The position numbers were made by a program, and so were the translations under genes. The notes under the pieces were generated by a model. It saw nothing but the letters and a program-made list of their open reading frames with translations, was not told the DNA's origin and made no database searches. Shown here one piece after another: positions 49,877 through 58,795 of a DNA stretch of 64,000 nt. The first letter of the stretch is position 1. Each line of letters opens with the position of its first letter. This stretch comes from Phascolarctobacterium_A succinatutens_B. GTDB lineage: Bacteria; Bacillota; Negativicutes; Acidaminococcales; Acidaminococcaceae. The stretch is from NCBI RefSeq assembly GCF_958453765.1, contig NZ_CAUDZA010000005.1, positions 36,574 to 100,573 on the forward strand, in the 5' to 3' direction.

Positions 49877-50773
49877 ATGAAAAAACCGTATTTTGGCAGA
49901 TTATTAACGGCTATGGTTACGCCGTTCAACGCTGATGGCAGCATCAATTATGAAGCCGGTGCAGATTTTGCCGACTGGCTGCTGGCTAACGGCAGCGATG
50001 GCCTGGTAGTAGAAGGCTCTACCGGCGAAGCTGCAACCATGGACATGGATGAAAAAGTAAAATTTATGCAGACTATTGTTGCTCGTGTCAACGGACGTGC
50101 TAAGATTGTTGCCGGTGCAGGCACCAACTGCACTGCCAGCACTATTGACTTGGTTAAGAAAATGGAGGCCTGTGGTGTTGACGGCCTGCTCGTAGTTGGC
50201 CCGTATTACAACAAGCCGACTCAGGAAGGCTATTACCAACATTTTGCAGCCGTAGCAAAGGCTACCAAGCTGCCGATTATCGTATATAATGTTCCGGGAC
50301 GTACCGGCGGTAACATCGCTCCGGAAACTGTTGCACGTCTTGCAGCAGACTTCAGCAATATTGTTGCTATCAAAGAGGCAGCAGGCAACGTAGCACAAAC
50401 TGCGGAGCTGTATCGCGTTCTTCCAGAAGATTTTTCTATCTACAGCGGTGACGACGGTCTTATTCTGCCGTTCCTGTCTGTTGGTGCCTGCGGTCTGATT
50501 TCCGTTCTGGCCAATGTTAACGGCAAGCTGCTGCAGCAGCTGATGCAGACTTACAGTGAAGGCCGCGTTAAGGACGCTGCTGACATCAACAAGGTTATGG
50601 TGCCGCTGGCAAAGGCAATGTTTGTGGAAAGTAACCCGATTCCTATCAAGGCTGCAGTTACCAAGGTTACCGGTATCAATGCCGGTGCTCCGCGTCTGCC
50701 GCTGACTCCTATCAGCGCTGCCGCTGAGGCTAAGCTGGATGAAGCTTTAAAAGCAGCAGGCATGATAAAATGA
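49877..50773 (+). CDS. dapA: 4-hydroxy-tetrahydrodipicolinate synthase
   Basis: Class I TIM-barrel aldolase condensing pyruvate with aspartate semialdehyde. The 298 residues have the N-terminal GRLLTAMVTPFNADGSINY, VVEGSTGEAATMD, GPYYNKPTQEGYYQHF, the tyrosine motif VYNVPGRTGGNI, and the Schiff-base lysine in IVAIKEAAGN. The start is preceded by TTAAGAGGTGG. It follows the repeat-filled gap after lysC and overlaps the next gene by 4 nt (ATGA). Confidence 0.97.
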   Translation: MKKPYFGRLLTAMVTPFNADGSINYEAGADFADWLLANGSDGLVVEGSTGEAATMDMDEKVKFMQTIVARVNGRAKIVAGAGTNCTASTIDLVKKMEACGVDGLLVVGPYYNKPTQEGYYQHFAAVAKATKLPIIVYNVPGRTGGNIAPETVARLAADFSNIVAIKEAAGNVAQTAELYRVLPEDFSIYSGDDGLILPFLSVGACGLISVLANVNGKLLQQLMQTYSEGRVKDAADINKVMVPLAKAMFVESNPIPIKAAVTKVTGINAGAPRLPLTPISAAAEAKLDEALKAAGMIK

Positions 50774-51177
50774 GCAAGCTGGTAGTTATTATCCAGTGCG
50801 ACACAGTGCAGCAGCGTTGCTGCGGCTATAACTGTACGCATGCCTTTTACAGCCGTGAGGGCAAGTTTGCCGGTTATCCCGAGGACACACATTACATGAG
50901 CTTTACCTGCGGTGGCTGCTCCGGCGGTGCGCTGACGGTTAAGCTGGAAAACCTGGCGAAGCGCCTGCGCCGCTTTAAGGAGGAGGGACAAGAGATTTGC
51001 GTGCATCTTTCTACCTGCATGGTATCGGATAATTCGCATAAGCCGCCTTGTCCGCATCTTGATTACATTCAAAAGATTTTAGCGAAGAAGAAGCTTACGA
51101 ATATTGTTCATGGTACATATATTTCCAAAACGGCAACCAGACGTCGCGAGGAAGGCATTTACAAGGAATTTGAGTGA
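50770..51177 (+). CDS. CGGC-domain cysteine-rich protein
   Basis: A 135-residue protein with the CGGC domain: IIQCDTVQQRCCGYNC near the N terminus, SFTCGGCSGG in the middle, and HLSTCMVSDNSHKPPCPH later. About nine cysteines and several histidines suggest a metal or iron-sulfur site. CGGC proteins are common in anaerobes and have no defined function. The start overlaps the dapA stop by 4 nt, so it is co-translated with the lysine pathway. A link to lysine synthesis is only positional. Confidence 0.82.
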   Translation: MSKLVVIIQCDTVQQRCCGYNCTHAFYSREGKFAGYPEDTHYMSFTCGGCSGGALTVKLENLAKRLRRFKEEGQEICVHLSTCMVSDNSHKPPCPHLDYIQKILAKKKLTNIVHGTYISKTATRRREEGIYKEFE

Positions 51178-51195
51178 GCTTTGAATAAGCAATGA

Positions 51196-51240
51196 AAAAC
51201 ACCCTGCGTATTGCTGTTGGCAATGCACAGGGTGTTTTGA
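51196..51240. terminator. Bidirectional terminator ending the lysine operon and msrAB
   Basis: AAAACACCCTG (51196-51206) pairs with CAGGGTGTTTT (51228-51238); an inner GCGTATTGC/GCAATGC stem extends it. Confidence 0.85.
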
Positions 51241-51251
51241 GTTATAGGGTA

Positions 51252-52349
51252 TTATTTGAAAAGGTACAGCAGATAGCCATAGCCTTCGGCTTCCATCTGT
51301 TCGTAGGGGATAAAGCGCAGGGAAGCACTGTTGATGCAGTAACGTATACCGTTGGGTGATTCGCGGTCACCGGTGAAAACGTGGCCCAAATGTGAATTGC
51401 CGCTGCGGCTGCGCACCTCGGTGCGTACCATACCATGGCTTGTATCCTTGCGTTCAACTATCAAAGGTGCTTCAATAGGCTTGGTAAAGGCTGGCCAGCC
51501 GCAGCTGCTCTGATATTTGTCGGTTGAAGAAAAGAGTGGTTCGCCGGTTACGATATCAACATAAATGCCTTTGGCAAATTTATCCCAGAATTCGTTGCGG
51601 AACGGTAGTTCGGTACCGTTTTGCTGTGTTACCTGAAATTGTTCTGCGGTAAGCTTATCGCGTATAGTTTCGGCAGCAGGTTTTTTGTAGGCACCGGCAT
51701 CAATTTTCAAGGTGCTGAGCAGCTTGATTTTGGCAGGTGATATATGGCAGTATCCGCCCGGATTTTTATCAAGATAGTTCTGATGATATTCTTCTGCCGG
51801 ATAATAGTTTTTCAGTGGTCCGACTTCGACTGCAAATACCTTATGACGACCGCGTTCCAGTTCCACGATACGTTCTACGACAGCCTGCGCTTGTGTATTG
51901 GTATAGTAGATGCCAGTCTGATACTGTGTTCCGGTATCATTACCCTGCTTGTTGAGTACTGTTGGGTCAATGACGTAAAAATAAGCCAAGAGCAGATGGT
52001 CAAGACTTACCTTTGCCGGATCGTATTCAACACGCACGGTTTCGCGAAAACCGGTTTTCCCGCCTAAAATTGCCTGATACTTGGCATCGGCTTTGCCTGT
52101 GCCGTTGGCATAACCGCTTTGGGCATCGATTACGCCCGGTATGGATTGCATCAGTTTTTCCAGCCCCCAGAAGCAGCCTCCTGCAAGATAGATGACGTTT
52201 TCTTTTTCTTGGGAAAAATCCATAATTGTGACCTCCTTGACCTTTGGGATTGCTTGTTGCTTAGCAGATTGGCGCATACGTGTGTTGGCAAAGCAGCTGG
52301 TAATTAAAAGCAACATTCCTGCGAGAATAATGACAGATTTTTTTAGCAT
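51252..52349 (-). CDS. msrAB: Lipoprotein MsrA-MsrB fusion, methionine sulfoxide reductase
   Basis: A two-domain enzyme of 365 residues repairing both S- and R-methionine sulfoxide. The start at 52349 gives a signal peptide with the lipobox-like ITSC, so it should be an envelope lipoprotein. Starting at 52436 would add 29 residues and hide the signal. MsrA (about 50-205) has AGGCFWG with the catalytic Cys and later QYRSGIYY-like sequence TGTQYQTGIYYTN. MsrB (about 220-360) has CGWPAFTKPI, GHVFTGD and RYCINSASLRF with its catalytic Cys. The second zinc CxxC pair of many MsrB proteins is not seen. Preceded by its own promoter. Confidence 0.95.
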   Translation of the reverse strand: MLKKSVIILAGMLLLITSCFANTRMRQSAKQQAIPKVKEVTIMDFSQEKENVIYLAGGCFWGLEKLMQSIPGVIDAQSGYANGTGKADAKYQAILGGKTGFRETVRVEYDPAKVSLDHLLLAYFYVIDPTVLNKQGNDTGTQYQTGIYYTNTQAQAVVERIVELERGRHKVFAVEVGPLKNYYPAEEYHQNYLDKNPGGYCHISPAKIKLLSTLKIDAGAYKKPAAETIRDKLTAEQFQVTQQNGTELPFRNEFWDKFAKGIYVDIVTGEPLFSSTDKYQSSCGWPAFTKPIEAPLIVERKDTSHGMVRTEVRSRSGNSHLGHVFTGDRESPNGIRYCINSASLRFIPYEQMEAEGYGYLLYLFK

Positions 52350-52406
52350 GACGGCACGCTCCTTCCTGCATCGTGGGGTGAGTGGCTGAGAACTGCTTAT
52401 ACTTTT

Positions 52407-52436
52407 AAGATAGCAGAAAATAATATTCTGCGTCAA
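52407..52436 (-). promoter_or_regulatory. Promoter of msrAB
   Basis: On the minus strand TTGACG (52436-52431), 18-nt spacer, TATCTT (52412-52407). The rest of the 52350-52706 gap holds only this, the panF terminator and AT-rich DNA. Confidence 0.5.
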
Positions 52437-52629
52437 TAGACAATTATGATTACTTAATGAAAATTACTTGTCCTTTTTGTAAAGAAGAATGAGGCAGATA
52501 TAAAAGACAGTAGTGTCAGCGTTGAGAAAATTTTATTTATGAGTAAATGAATCAGCAGTGTCTGTCGAATACAAGAAAATCATAGGCAAATATTGTCGGA
52601 TACTTAATTTTAAAAAGAAAACAGAGCAT

Positions 52630-52688
52630 AAAAAATCTCTGCCAGGATGGTTGAAAACACCGGAAGCAGAGATTTTGATTCTTGGATA
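52630..52688 (-). terminator. Terminator after panF
   Basis: On the minus strand AAAATCTCTGC pairs with GCAGAGATTTT (plus-strand arms 52632-52642 and 52676-52686) and is followed by TTTT. Confidence 0.75.
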
Positions 52689-52706
52689 TCGGATTAATAT
52701 GCAGTT

Positions 52707-54209
52707 TTATTTTTCGTCCTCAAATTTTTCGGGGAAGAAGATGCGCAGCGTTTTTTCGTCAACTGTTTTACCGAAGCTGTTGCCGATGAAGAAGCACAGC
52801 AGGGAAAGGCCGATGCCGAGTACTATCTGGTGCAGGTCGAGCACCTTGATTTTAAAGACCATGGCCAGACAGTAGATGATTACGCCGCCGCCCATGGCTG
52901 CGATAGCGCCGTATTTGTTGGCCTTGGGCCAGAAAAGACCGAAAATCAGCACCCAGAAGAAGGCTGTTTCCAGACCGCCGAAGGCAAACATGTTAATCTG
53001 CCAGATAACACTTGGCGGTTTGATGGCGATGGCATAAACAAAAAGGCCGAGGATAATTGTTGCGCCCAGGCTGTAGAGGCGAATTTGGTTATTGCTGAGC
53101 TGTTCTTCGCGCTTGCCCTTGATGTTCATGTAAACGTCCTTGACGATAGAGGAGGACGATGAAAGCAGAAGCGAGGAAACAGTGGAAATGGTTGCTGCAA
53201 TCGGTCCGATGATGATAACGCCGGCCCAGAAGGGAGTGAGGCTTTGCACGATGGCGACAGGCATGATGTTATCAACACTGTTGCCGTAGGCTGCAATAGG
53301 CCCTGTGAGGATGCCTTTGCTGATGACACCAATCCAGGTGGCAACCAGTGTCATGGCGCCGATGACGACGGTACCGATAATCATAGCGTTATGCAGTGCT
53401 TTGGTATTCTTGTAGCTGATGCCGCGGACAACGGACTGCGGCAGCGACAGCGTACAGATGCCGACGAGCAGCCATTGGCTGATGTAAAGCGAAATCGGCA
53501 TCTTGCCGCGGGAAAGCGGCTCAAGCATATCGGGATGCTGGGTGCTGATATAGCTCATGATTTTGTTGAAGCCGCCGCCTGCGTGCATCATACCGCCCAT
53601 GAGGATGCACAGGCCGATGATCATAGCAATGGCGCAGCAGGCATCGGTAACGGCAACGCCCTTAAAGCCGCCGATGGTGGTGTAGATGACAACAATCAGG
53701 CCGAACATCGTGAGGCCGGTGAGGTAGGAGAAGCCGGTTACTGCTTCGAAGAGCTTGGCGGCGCCGACGAACTGTGCCACCATGGTGGCGCAGAAGAAGG
53801 CGACAATGACAACGGCGGCCATGTTCGCCAGAAAATCGGAATGATAGCGGGCACGTAGCACGTCAATGACGGTTACGGCGTCAATCTCGCGCGCGATGAG
53901 GGCAATTTTTTTGCCGAACACGCCTAGGACGAGGAAGATAACGACTACCTGTACGATGGCCATGTACAGCCAGCCGTAGCCGATAACCCATGCTACGCCC
54001 GGACCGCCGACGAAGGTGCTGACGCTGCTGTAGGTGGCAGCGGTGGTCATCGCCAGTACAAAGCCGCCGAGAGTACGCCCGCCGATGAAGTAATCCTTGG
54101 CAAAATCCTTTTGCCTGTTTTCCTTGGAGGTACGCTGGATGTAGGCGCTGATACTCAGAAGAATCAGCAGAAAGGCCAGCGCTGGTATAATGTTCAAAAT
54201 ACTACTCAT
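52707..54209 (-). CDS. panF: Sodium/pantothenate symporter
   Basis: A 500-residue sodium:solute symporter (SSF) with about 13 membrane helices. Family signatures are DYFIGGRTLGGFVLAMTTAATYSS near the N terminus, with sodium-site serines, and WVIGYGWLYMA. The PanF assignment rests on the upstream yhdT gene, since yhdT-panF is a conserved pair, and on good match to PanF-type N-terminal sequence. It imports the coenzyme A precursor pantothenate. The start at 54209 follows GGAGGATAAGCAGC; it overlaps the yhdT stop by 8 nt. Confidence 0.88.
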   Translation of the reverse strand: MSSILNIIPALAFLLILLSISAYIQRTSKENRQKDFAKDYFIGGRTLGGFVLAMTTAATYSSVSTFVGGPGVAWVIGYGWLYMAIVQVVVIFLVLGVFGKKIALIAREIDAVTVIDVLRARYHSDFLANMAAVVIVAFFCATMVAQFVGAAKLFEAVTGFSYLTGLTMFGLIVVIYTTIGGFKGVAVTDACCAIAMIIGLCILMGGMMHAGGGFNKIMSYISTQHPDMLEPLSRGKMPISLYISQWLLVGICTLSLPQSVVRGISYKNTKALHNAMIIGTVVIGAMTLVATWIGVISKGILTGPIAAYGNSVDNIMPVAIVQSLTPFWAGVIIIGPIAATISTVSSLLLSSSSSIVKDVYMNIKGKREEQLSNNQIRLYSLGATIILGLFVYAIAIKPPSVIWQINMFAFGGLETAFFWVLIFGLFWPKANKYGAIAAMGGGVIIYCLAMVFKIKVLDLHQIVLGIGLSLLCFFIGNSFGKTVDEKTLRIFFPEKFEDEK

Positions 54210-54465
54210 GCTGCTTATCCTCCGTGCTGTCATCCAAATCAAAGTTGACAAAAACCTTCTTCGTCAGAAAAACGGTGACGGCGATGGCAAAGAGCCAGGT
54301 GCCTACACAGCCGCCCCAAACCCAAAGTGGTGTATGCCAGAAGGTAATATTACTGTCTGCCAATCCAAAGCCTGCCAAGCACCAGAAGATGATGACGGCG
54401 ATGGTGGCAAGAACAGTTGCCAGCGCCTCACGGTTGGCCTGGCGGAATTTATCACTGCGCTTCAT
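54202..54465 (-). CDS. yhdT: YhdT family small membrane protein (DUF997)
   Basis: An 87-residue protein with two membrane helices (about 16-38 and 48-68), with the FGLADSNITFWHTPLWVWGGCVGTW region typical of DUF997. The acidic tail is DLDDSTEDKQHE. It is directly upstream of and overlapping panF, the same pairing as in enterobacteria, and possibly acts as an accessory subunit of the symporter. Ribosome binding site AAAGGAG precedes the ATG at 54465. Confidence 0.88.
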   Translation of the reverse strand: MKRSDKFRQANREALATVLATIAVIIFWCLAGFGLADSNITFWHTPLWVWGGCVGTWLFAIAVTVFLTKKVFVNFDLDDSTEDKQHE

Positions 54466-54608
54466 ATAAACTGCTCCTTTCGTACAGACAATGCTGTCTG
54501 CTTACGTTAATAAATTTATTTTACCACAAAATATGCAGAAATACTTGCAAAATATGCTTAAAAGCATCATAAAATATCAGACGCCTAGTGTAATTTGACG
54601 CCTGTCTG

Positions 54609-54617
54609 TGTTATAAT
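54609..54617 (+). promoter_or_regulatory. Extended -10 promoter for the membrane protein/HAD pair
   Basis: TGTTATAAT (TATAAT at 54612-54617). The nearby TTGACG (54595-54600) is only 11 nt upstream and too close to act as its -35. Confidence 0.5.
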
Positions 54618-54646
54618 GTATCTTGGTGATTAATTTGAAGAAAACA

Positions 54647-55054
54647 ATGTATAATTTAGCTACAATGTGGCTGACGCTGAGCGTCATTTTTTTCCTATGT
54701 GAATATGTAACCGGTATGCTGCAGGTTGTTACCTTGGGTGGTCTGGTGGCAGGCTCTTTTATCGAAGGTGCTTTTATGTGCCTGGGCCTGAAGCTGATGC
54801 ACGTTATTGTAGATAAGCAGTTTTTGCTGACGAGGCTGCAGGAGCTGGCCAAACGCAGAAATGACTCCCTGAAGGCTATGCTGGTGATGGCTGCCTTCTC
54901 CCTGGAGGGTGCCGTAACTGTTTGCCGTATGCTGCCGGGCTACGACCTTAACTTTGGCATTATGCACGGTATTTTTCTTTTGCTGCTTTATCCGGCAGCA
55001 GCTATATTTTTGGATAAATTGATGTTAAAGGAGCAGATGGAGCATGGAAATTAA
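54647..55054 (+). CDS. Hypothetical four-helix membrane protein
   Basis: About 135 residues, not recognised. Four hydrophobic segments are visible: WLTLSVIFFLCEYVTGML, VVTLGGLVAGSFIEGAFM, MLVMAAFSLEGAVTVCRML and FGIMHGIFLLLLYPAAAIFL. A basic stretch (RLQELAKRRNDSLK) lies between the second and third. The predicted transcript start near 54624 favours ATG 54647 over TTG 54623, though the ribosome binding site is weak. It overlaps the HAD gene by 11 nt, so the two are co-expressed. Confidence 0.7.
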   Translation: MYNLATMWLTLSVIFFLCEYVTGMLQVVTLGGLVAGSFIEGAFMCLGLKLMHVIVDKQFLLTRLQELAKRRNDSLKAMLVMAAFSLEGAVTVCRMLPGYDLNFGIMHGIFLLLLYPAAAIFLDKLMLKEQMEHGN

Positions 55055-55856
55055 GCTGATTGCCAGCGATATGGACGATACACTTTTGAATAAGGACTGC
55101 CAAATTTCTGCGCGTAACGAAGCAGCCATCAGAAAGGCGTTGGATGCAGGCAAGATTTTTTTGATTGCTACGGGCAGAATGTATGTTTCCGTGCGTCCCT
55201 ATGCGGAAAAGCTGGGTCTTGATGTGCCGCTGGTTACCTATAACGGCGCATTGGTTAAGGGCAGCCTGAGCGGCAAGGTTTATTATGAGCACAAGATGAA
55301 GCTGTCTACAGCTAACGAGGTGCTGGCATACTGCCGCGAGAAGGGCTATTACCTGCAGCTTTATGTGCGTGACAGCATTTTGATTAAACAAGAGAACGAG
55401 TGCTCCCGTATGTATACCAAAATCAGCGGTATTCAGACGACTGCTATCGGTGAGGCGCTGTATCATACGGACGAAGCACCGTATAAGATTTTAGTTATGA
55501 CCAAGAGCGAGGAATTTGCCGCTGTATGGCAGCAATTTAAAGAGGATTTTGCCGGCAAGCTGGATGTTACCAGCTCTAAGGACAATTTCCTGGAGCTGAT
55601 GGAGCCGGGCGTAAACAAATGGGAGGCTGTAAAGAGCGTTGCTGCAAGCTACGGCGTACAGCCGCAGGAAATTATGTGTATCGGTGATTCCAACAATGAT
55701 GTGAAGATGATTGCCAATGCCGGTATCGGTGTAGCTGTTGCCAACGCTAAGGACAGCGTGAAGGAGAATGCAAAAATCATTACCGCATCTAATAATGATG
55801 ACGGCGTTGCTTTGGTAATCGAAAGCATTTTGACGCCGCAGGCTAAGCAAGAATAG
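55044..55856 (+). CDS. Cof-type HAD-IIB family phosphatase
   Basis: Cytosolic haloacid-dehalogenase phosphatase of 270 residues. Motif I ASDMDDTLLN with the nucleophile Asp, motif II ATGRM, a lysine (motif III) near the KWEAVKSVA stretch, and motif IV GDSNNDVKMI are all intact. The C2b cap sits between motifs II and III (about 85-195). Cof-type enzymes dephosphorylate sugar phosphates, FMN or PLP; the substrate is not evident. AAAGGAG precedes ATG 55044. A hairpin at 55870-55902 follows but has few T after it. Confidence 0.93.
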   Translation: MEIKLIASDMDDTLLNKDCQISARNEAAIRKALDAGKIFLIATGRMYVSVRPYAEKLGLDVPLVTYNGALVKGSLSGKVYYEHKMKLSTANEVLAYCREKGYYLQLYVRDSILIKQENECSRMYTKISGIQTTAIGEALYHTDEAPYKILVMTKSEEFAAVWQQFKEDFAGKLDVTSSKDNFLELMEPGVNKWEAVKSVAASYGVQPQEIMCIGDSNNDVKMIANAGIGVAVANAKDSVKENAKIITASNNDDGVALVIESILTPQAKQE

Positions 55857-55928
55857 AATAGTTTTTCAGGAAGGAGCTGTTTATGAAAAAGCGGCTCCTT
55901 TCATAGTATATAGAAGGGAGTAATAATT

Positions 55929-56318
55929 ATGGCTGAAGAAAAAGGGACGTCTCTTTTGGCGTATATCAAGGAGCACGATGTACTGAATACAGAGCAGGAT
56001 GAAAAAAAGCAGGTACAACAGGAGAGTTTGCACGCAGCACACGAGCATGCGCATACGCATCCGAATAAGAAGAAGGTTGTCAACCGCTTGGCACGCATCG
56101 AAGGACATGTGCGTTCTGTTAAAAATATGGTTGATGAAGACAGAGACTGCTCCGAGGTGCTGATTCAGATTGCCGCAGTGCGTAAGGCCTTGGATAATAC
56201 TGCAAAGGTTATTTTGAAGGACCATCTGGAGCACTGCATTTTGCACGCCATAGAAAAAGGCGATGGCAGCAAAAGCCTGCAAGACTTTGAAGCCGCCATC
56301 GACCAGTATTTACGATAA
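55929..56318 (+). CDS. CsoR/RcnR-family metal-sensing repressor with His-rich N-terminal extension
   Basis: A 129-residue all-helical repressor. Residues about 48-128 are the CsoR core (RLARIEGHVRSVKNMVDEDRDC, then HLEHC), with the Cys...His-x2-x-Cys arrangement used for Cu(I) in CsoR. The N-terminal 45 residues are an extension containing HAAHEHAHTHP, a histidine cluster that could bind Ni, Co or Cu. Typical CsoR proteins are about 90 residues. There is no copper exporter or chaperone beside it; the MATE gene downstream is convergent. The target and metal are therefore uncertain. Confidence 0.88.
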   Translation: MAEEKGTSLLAYIKEHDVLNTEQDEKKQVQQESLHAAHEHAHTHPNKKKVVNRLARIEGHVRSVKNMVDEDRDCSEVLIQIAAVRKALDNTAKVILKDHLEHCILHAIEKGDGSKSLQDFEAAIDQYLR

Positions 56319-56337
56319 TATTTTATTGTAGATTTAT

Positions 56338-57642
56338 TTAAGCGAAGCGCTGCTGCAGCTTCGGTACGAAGAGCAGCAGAAAACCGCTGCGCGCGATATA
56401 GAACACGAGGAAGGCCAGCCACAGACCGATGTTGCCATAGAGCGGAATTAGCGTGAAGTAGGCTGTAAGATAACAGCTCACAGTTAGCAGCATGGAAATG
56501 CAGATAGGCTTGGTATATAATGCGCCGTTGAAAACGCCGTAGTAGACAATGCCTAACGCGCTGATGAGCGGGAAGAAGGCGATAAAGAGGTCGTATTCCT
56601 GCGCGGTATGAATTACCGACGGCAAATTTGTAAAGCAGCTCAATATTGCATGACGGCAGGCATAATAGCCAACTGACTCTGCCAGGCCAAAGCCGATGGC
56701 CCAGATAAAGCTGATGCGCAGTGTGTCGTTGAGCATGGGCTTGTTATGCTCACCAAAAGCAATGCCGGAATAAATTGCTCCGGTCTGTGACAGACCGGTG
56801 AGAATATCGCCCATGATAAACTGTATCTGGAACAGAATGGAGTTGGCTGCCAAAAGCTCGCCGCCGAAGGCAGAGCTTTGGTGCATGAAGCTATTGACCA
56901 TGATAATCATGCAGAACATGCGCACGGTGAGGTGTGAGCCGCACTGCACCATCTGGCGGCAGGTGGGTCCGGAGAATATTTCTTTGAGCGGTACAGCTGT
57001 GAGTGGCAGCGGCTTGTGCTGCCAGTAAAAATAAAGAATGGCAAGAAAGCCTGTAATATTTGCAATGCAGGTGGCAGCGGCTACACCTGTAACCTCAAAG
57101 TTCAGCACAACGACGAAGAGCACGTCGAGCACGAGGTTAATAAGGTTGCTGGCCAGTGCCGTGAGCACGGCAATACGTACATGCAGGGTACCTGCAAACC
57201 AGCCCTGCGCCGTCTGAAAGACGAGCGTCAGCGGCATAATCCAGATGAGCAGGCGGTAGTAGCGCTCCAGCATCGGCTCCGTTGCTGCATCAGGATTAAA
57301 GAGCACCAGCGCCGTGCGCCATATTGGTTCCTGTAAAATGACGAGGACAAGACCAATGGCGAAGGCAGCAAGTACGCCGCGCAGAAAACTGCCTGCAAGC
57401 AACTTGGGGTCGTGGTGCCCCATGGCCTGCGCCGCAAAGCCGCTGGTGGAGATTTTCAAAAAGCCAAAGAGCCAGTAAACGGTGCTGAAGATAACAGCAC
57501 CCAGCGAAACAGCGTTGATATAGGTATAATTGCCAAGATGACCTACAACTGCTGTGTCGACTGCGCCCATGAGCGAGGCTGCCATTGTGGAAAAGGTGAA
57601 AGGCAGACTTGTTTTTATAAAGCGCATGTGAGATAATTTCAT
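56338..57642 (-). CDS. MATE-family efflux transporter (DinF-like)
   Basis: A 434-residue multidrug and toxin extrusion transporter with about 12 membrane helices in two pseudo-repeats. The first begins LPFTFSTMAASLMGAVDTAVVGHLG, containing the MATE signature GxxDTxxVGHLG, which points to the DinF branch. It is driven by sodium or proton gradients. It is encoded convergently with the CsoR-like gene, 20 nt apart, and divergently from the radical SAM gene. Two in-frame ATGs (57642 and 57627) are possible; AGGAA lies before the first. Substrate unknown. Confidence 0.92.
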   Translation of the reverse strand: MKLSHMRFIKTSLPFTFSTMAASLMGAVDTAVVGHLGNYTYINAVSLGAVIFSTVYWLFGFLKISTSGFAAQAMGHHDPKLLAGSFLRGVLAAFAIGLVLVILQEPIWRTALVLFNPDAATEPMLERYYRLLIWIMPLTLVFQTAQGWFAGTLHVRIAVLTALASNLINLVLDVLFVVVLNFEVTGVAAATCIANITGFLAILYFYWQHKPLPLTAVPLKEIFSGPTCRQMVQCGSHLTVRMFCMIIMVNSFMHQSSAFGGELLAANSILFQIQFIMGDILTGLSQTGAIYSGIAFGEHNKPMLNDTLRISFIWAIGFGLAESVGYYACRHAILSCFTNLPSVIHTAQEYDLFIAFFPLISALGIVYYGVFNGALYTKPICISMLLTVSCYLTAYFTLIPLYGNIGLWLAFLVFYIARSGFLLLFVPKLQQRFA

Positions 57643-57781
57643 TGTTGTATCACATTCCTATCAAAAAGTTTACAACACTATAATAACCCCTATAGGGGGA
57701 TATTGTCAATAGTAAGAAGTATCATTAAGAAGATAACTATACCTAAATTTGGATACTTGTACAAATAAAAGAGGCTTTATT

Positions 57782-58795
57782 ATGTCTATTTTACCGATTT
57801 TCATACCGCATGCAGGCTGTCCGCATCAGTGCGTGTTTTGTAATCAAAAGAAAATCAGCGGTCAGCACAGTGCGGCGCTGGCAAGCGCCAAGGAACAGCT
57901 TGTGCGTTGGCGCAGCTGGCTGCAACCGAGCGCTGCCAACGAGGCGGCGTTTTACGGTGGCAGCTTTACCGGGCTGCCCTTGGAGCTGCAGGAGGAGCTG
58001 CTGGCACTGACGGACGCATTGCTTGCCGAAGGCTTTATCGGCAGCGTGCGCCTTTCCACGCGCCCTGATTATATTGACGAAGAGCGTTTACAGCTTTTGC
58101 AGCAGCATGGTGTGCGACTGGTGGAGCTGGGCGTGCAGTCGCTTGATGACAGAGTGCTGGCGGCAGCGGAGCGCGGACACACGGCGGCGCAGGTGGCGCC
58201 GGCGGTGGCGCTTTTAAAACGCTTCGGCTTTCAAGTCGGCCTGCAGCTGATGGTGGGCATGCCCGAGCAGAGCTTTGCCAGCGTGCAGGAAACGGTGCGT
58301 AAGGCGATATCAATGCATCCTGATGTGGCACGCATCTATCCTTTATTAGTAATCAAGGGTACGCCGTTGGCTGCGGACTACGCGGCGGGGCGTTTTGTAC
58401 CTCTGACGCTGGAGGAGGCCGTGACGCAGGCGGCCTGGGCTTATCGCGAGCTGACGGAAGCAGGCGTGAATGTTATCCGCATCGGCCTGCAGCCGGACGA
58501 GGAGCTGTGCGCACCGGGCAACATTCTTGCGGGGCCGTTTCATCCGGCGATGGGTGAGCTGGTAAAAAGCAGGGTGCTGCGTGATAAGATTACCCCGCAA
58601 TTAGCCAAGCTTACTGACTGCGGTGCTGTTGATATCCTTTGTCCTGCACGCTTGGAATCGAAGCTGCGCGGGCAAAAAAGCTGCAACCTGCGCTATTGGG
58701 AAGCATGTTTCCCGTGGCTTGAGCTGCAGATAATTCAAGATAAGGCAGATGAGATAAGAGTATGTCCACATGTAAATCCTTCGCACCAATTGTAG
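57782..58795 (+). CDS. Elp3-like radical SAM protein without acetyltransferase domain
   Basis: A 337-residue radical SAM enzyme. The N-terminal cluster motif is HAGCPHQCVFCNQKK (C-x3-C-x2-C), followed by FYGGSFTGLPLE, STRPDYID, VELGVQSLDDRVL and LMVGMPEQS, closely matching the Elp3/oxygen-independent coproporphyrinogen oxidase fold. The C-terminal part has a further region with RIGLQPDEELCAPG. The HAT domain of true Elp3 is absent. ATG 57782 is chosen over the 57749 start by the AGAGG site. Family members near smc are common in Firmicutes; the reaction is unknown, perhaps tRNA modification. It overlaps the next gene by 34 nt. Confidence 0.86.
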   Translation: MSILPIFIPHAGCPHQCVFCNQKKISGQHSAALASAKEQLVRWRSWLQPSAANEAAFYGGSFTGLPLELQEELLALTDALLAEGFIGSVRLSTRPDYIDEERLQLLQQHGVRLVELGVQSLDDRVLAAAERGHTAAQVAPAVALLKRFGFQVGLQLMVGMPEQSFASVQETVRKAISMHPDVARIYPLLVIKGTPLAADYAAGRFVPLTLEEAVTQAAWAYRELTEAGVNVIRIGLQPDEELCAPGNILAGPFHPAMGELVKSRVLRDKITPQLAKLTDCGAVDILCPARLESKLRGQKSCNLRYWEACFPWLELQIIQDKADEIRVCPHVNPSHQL

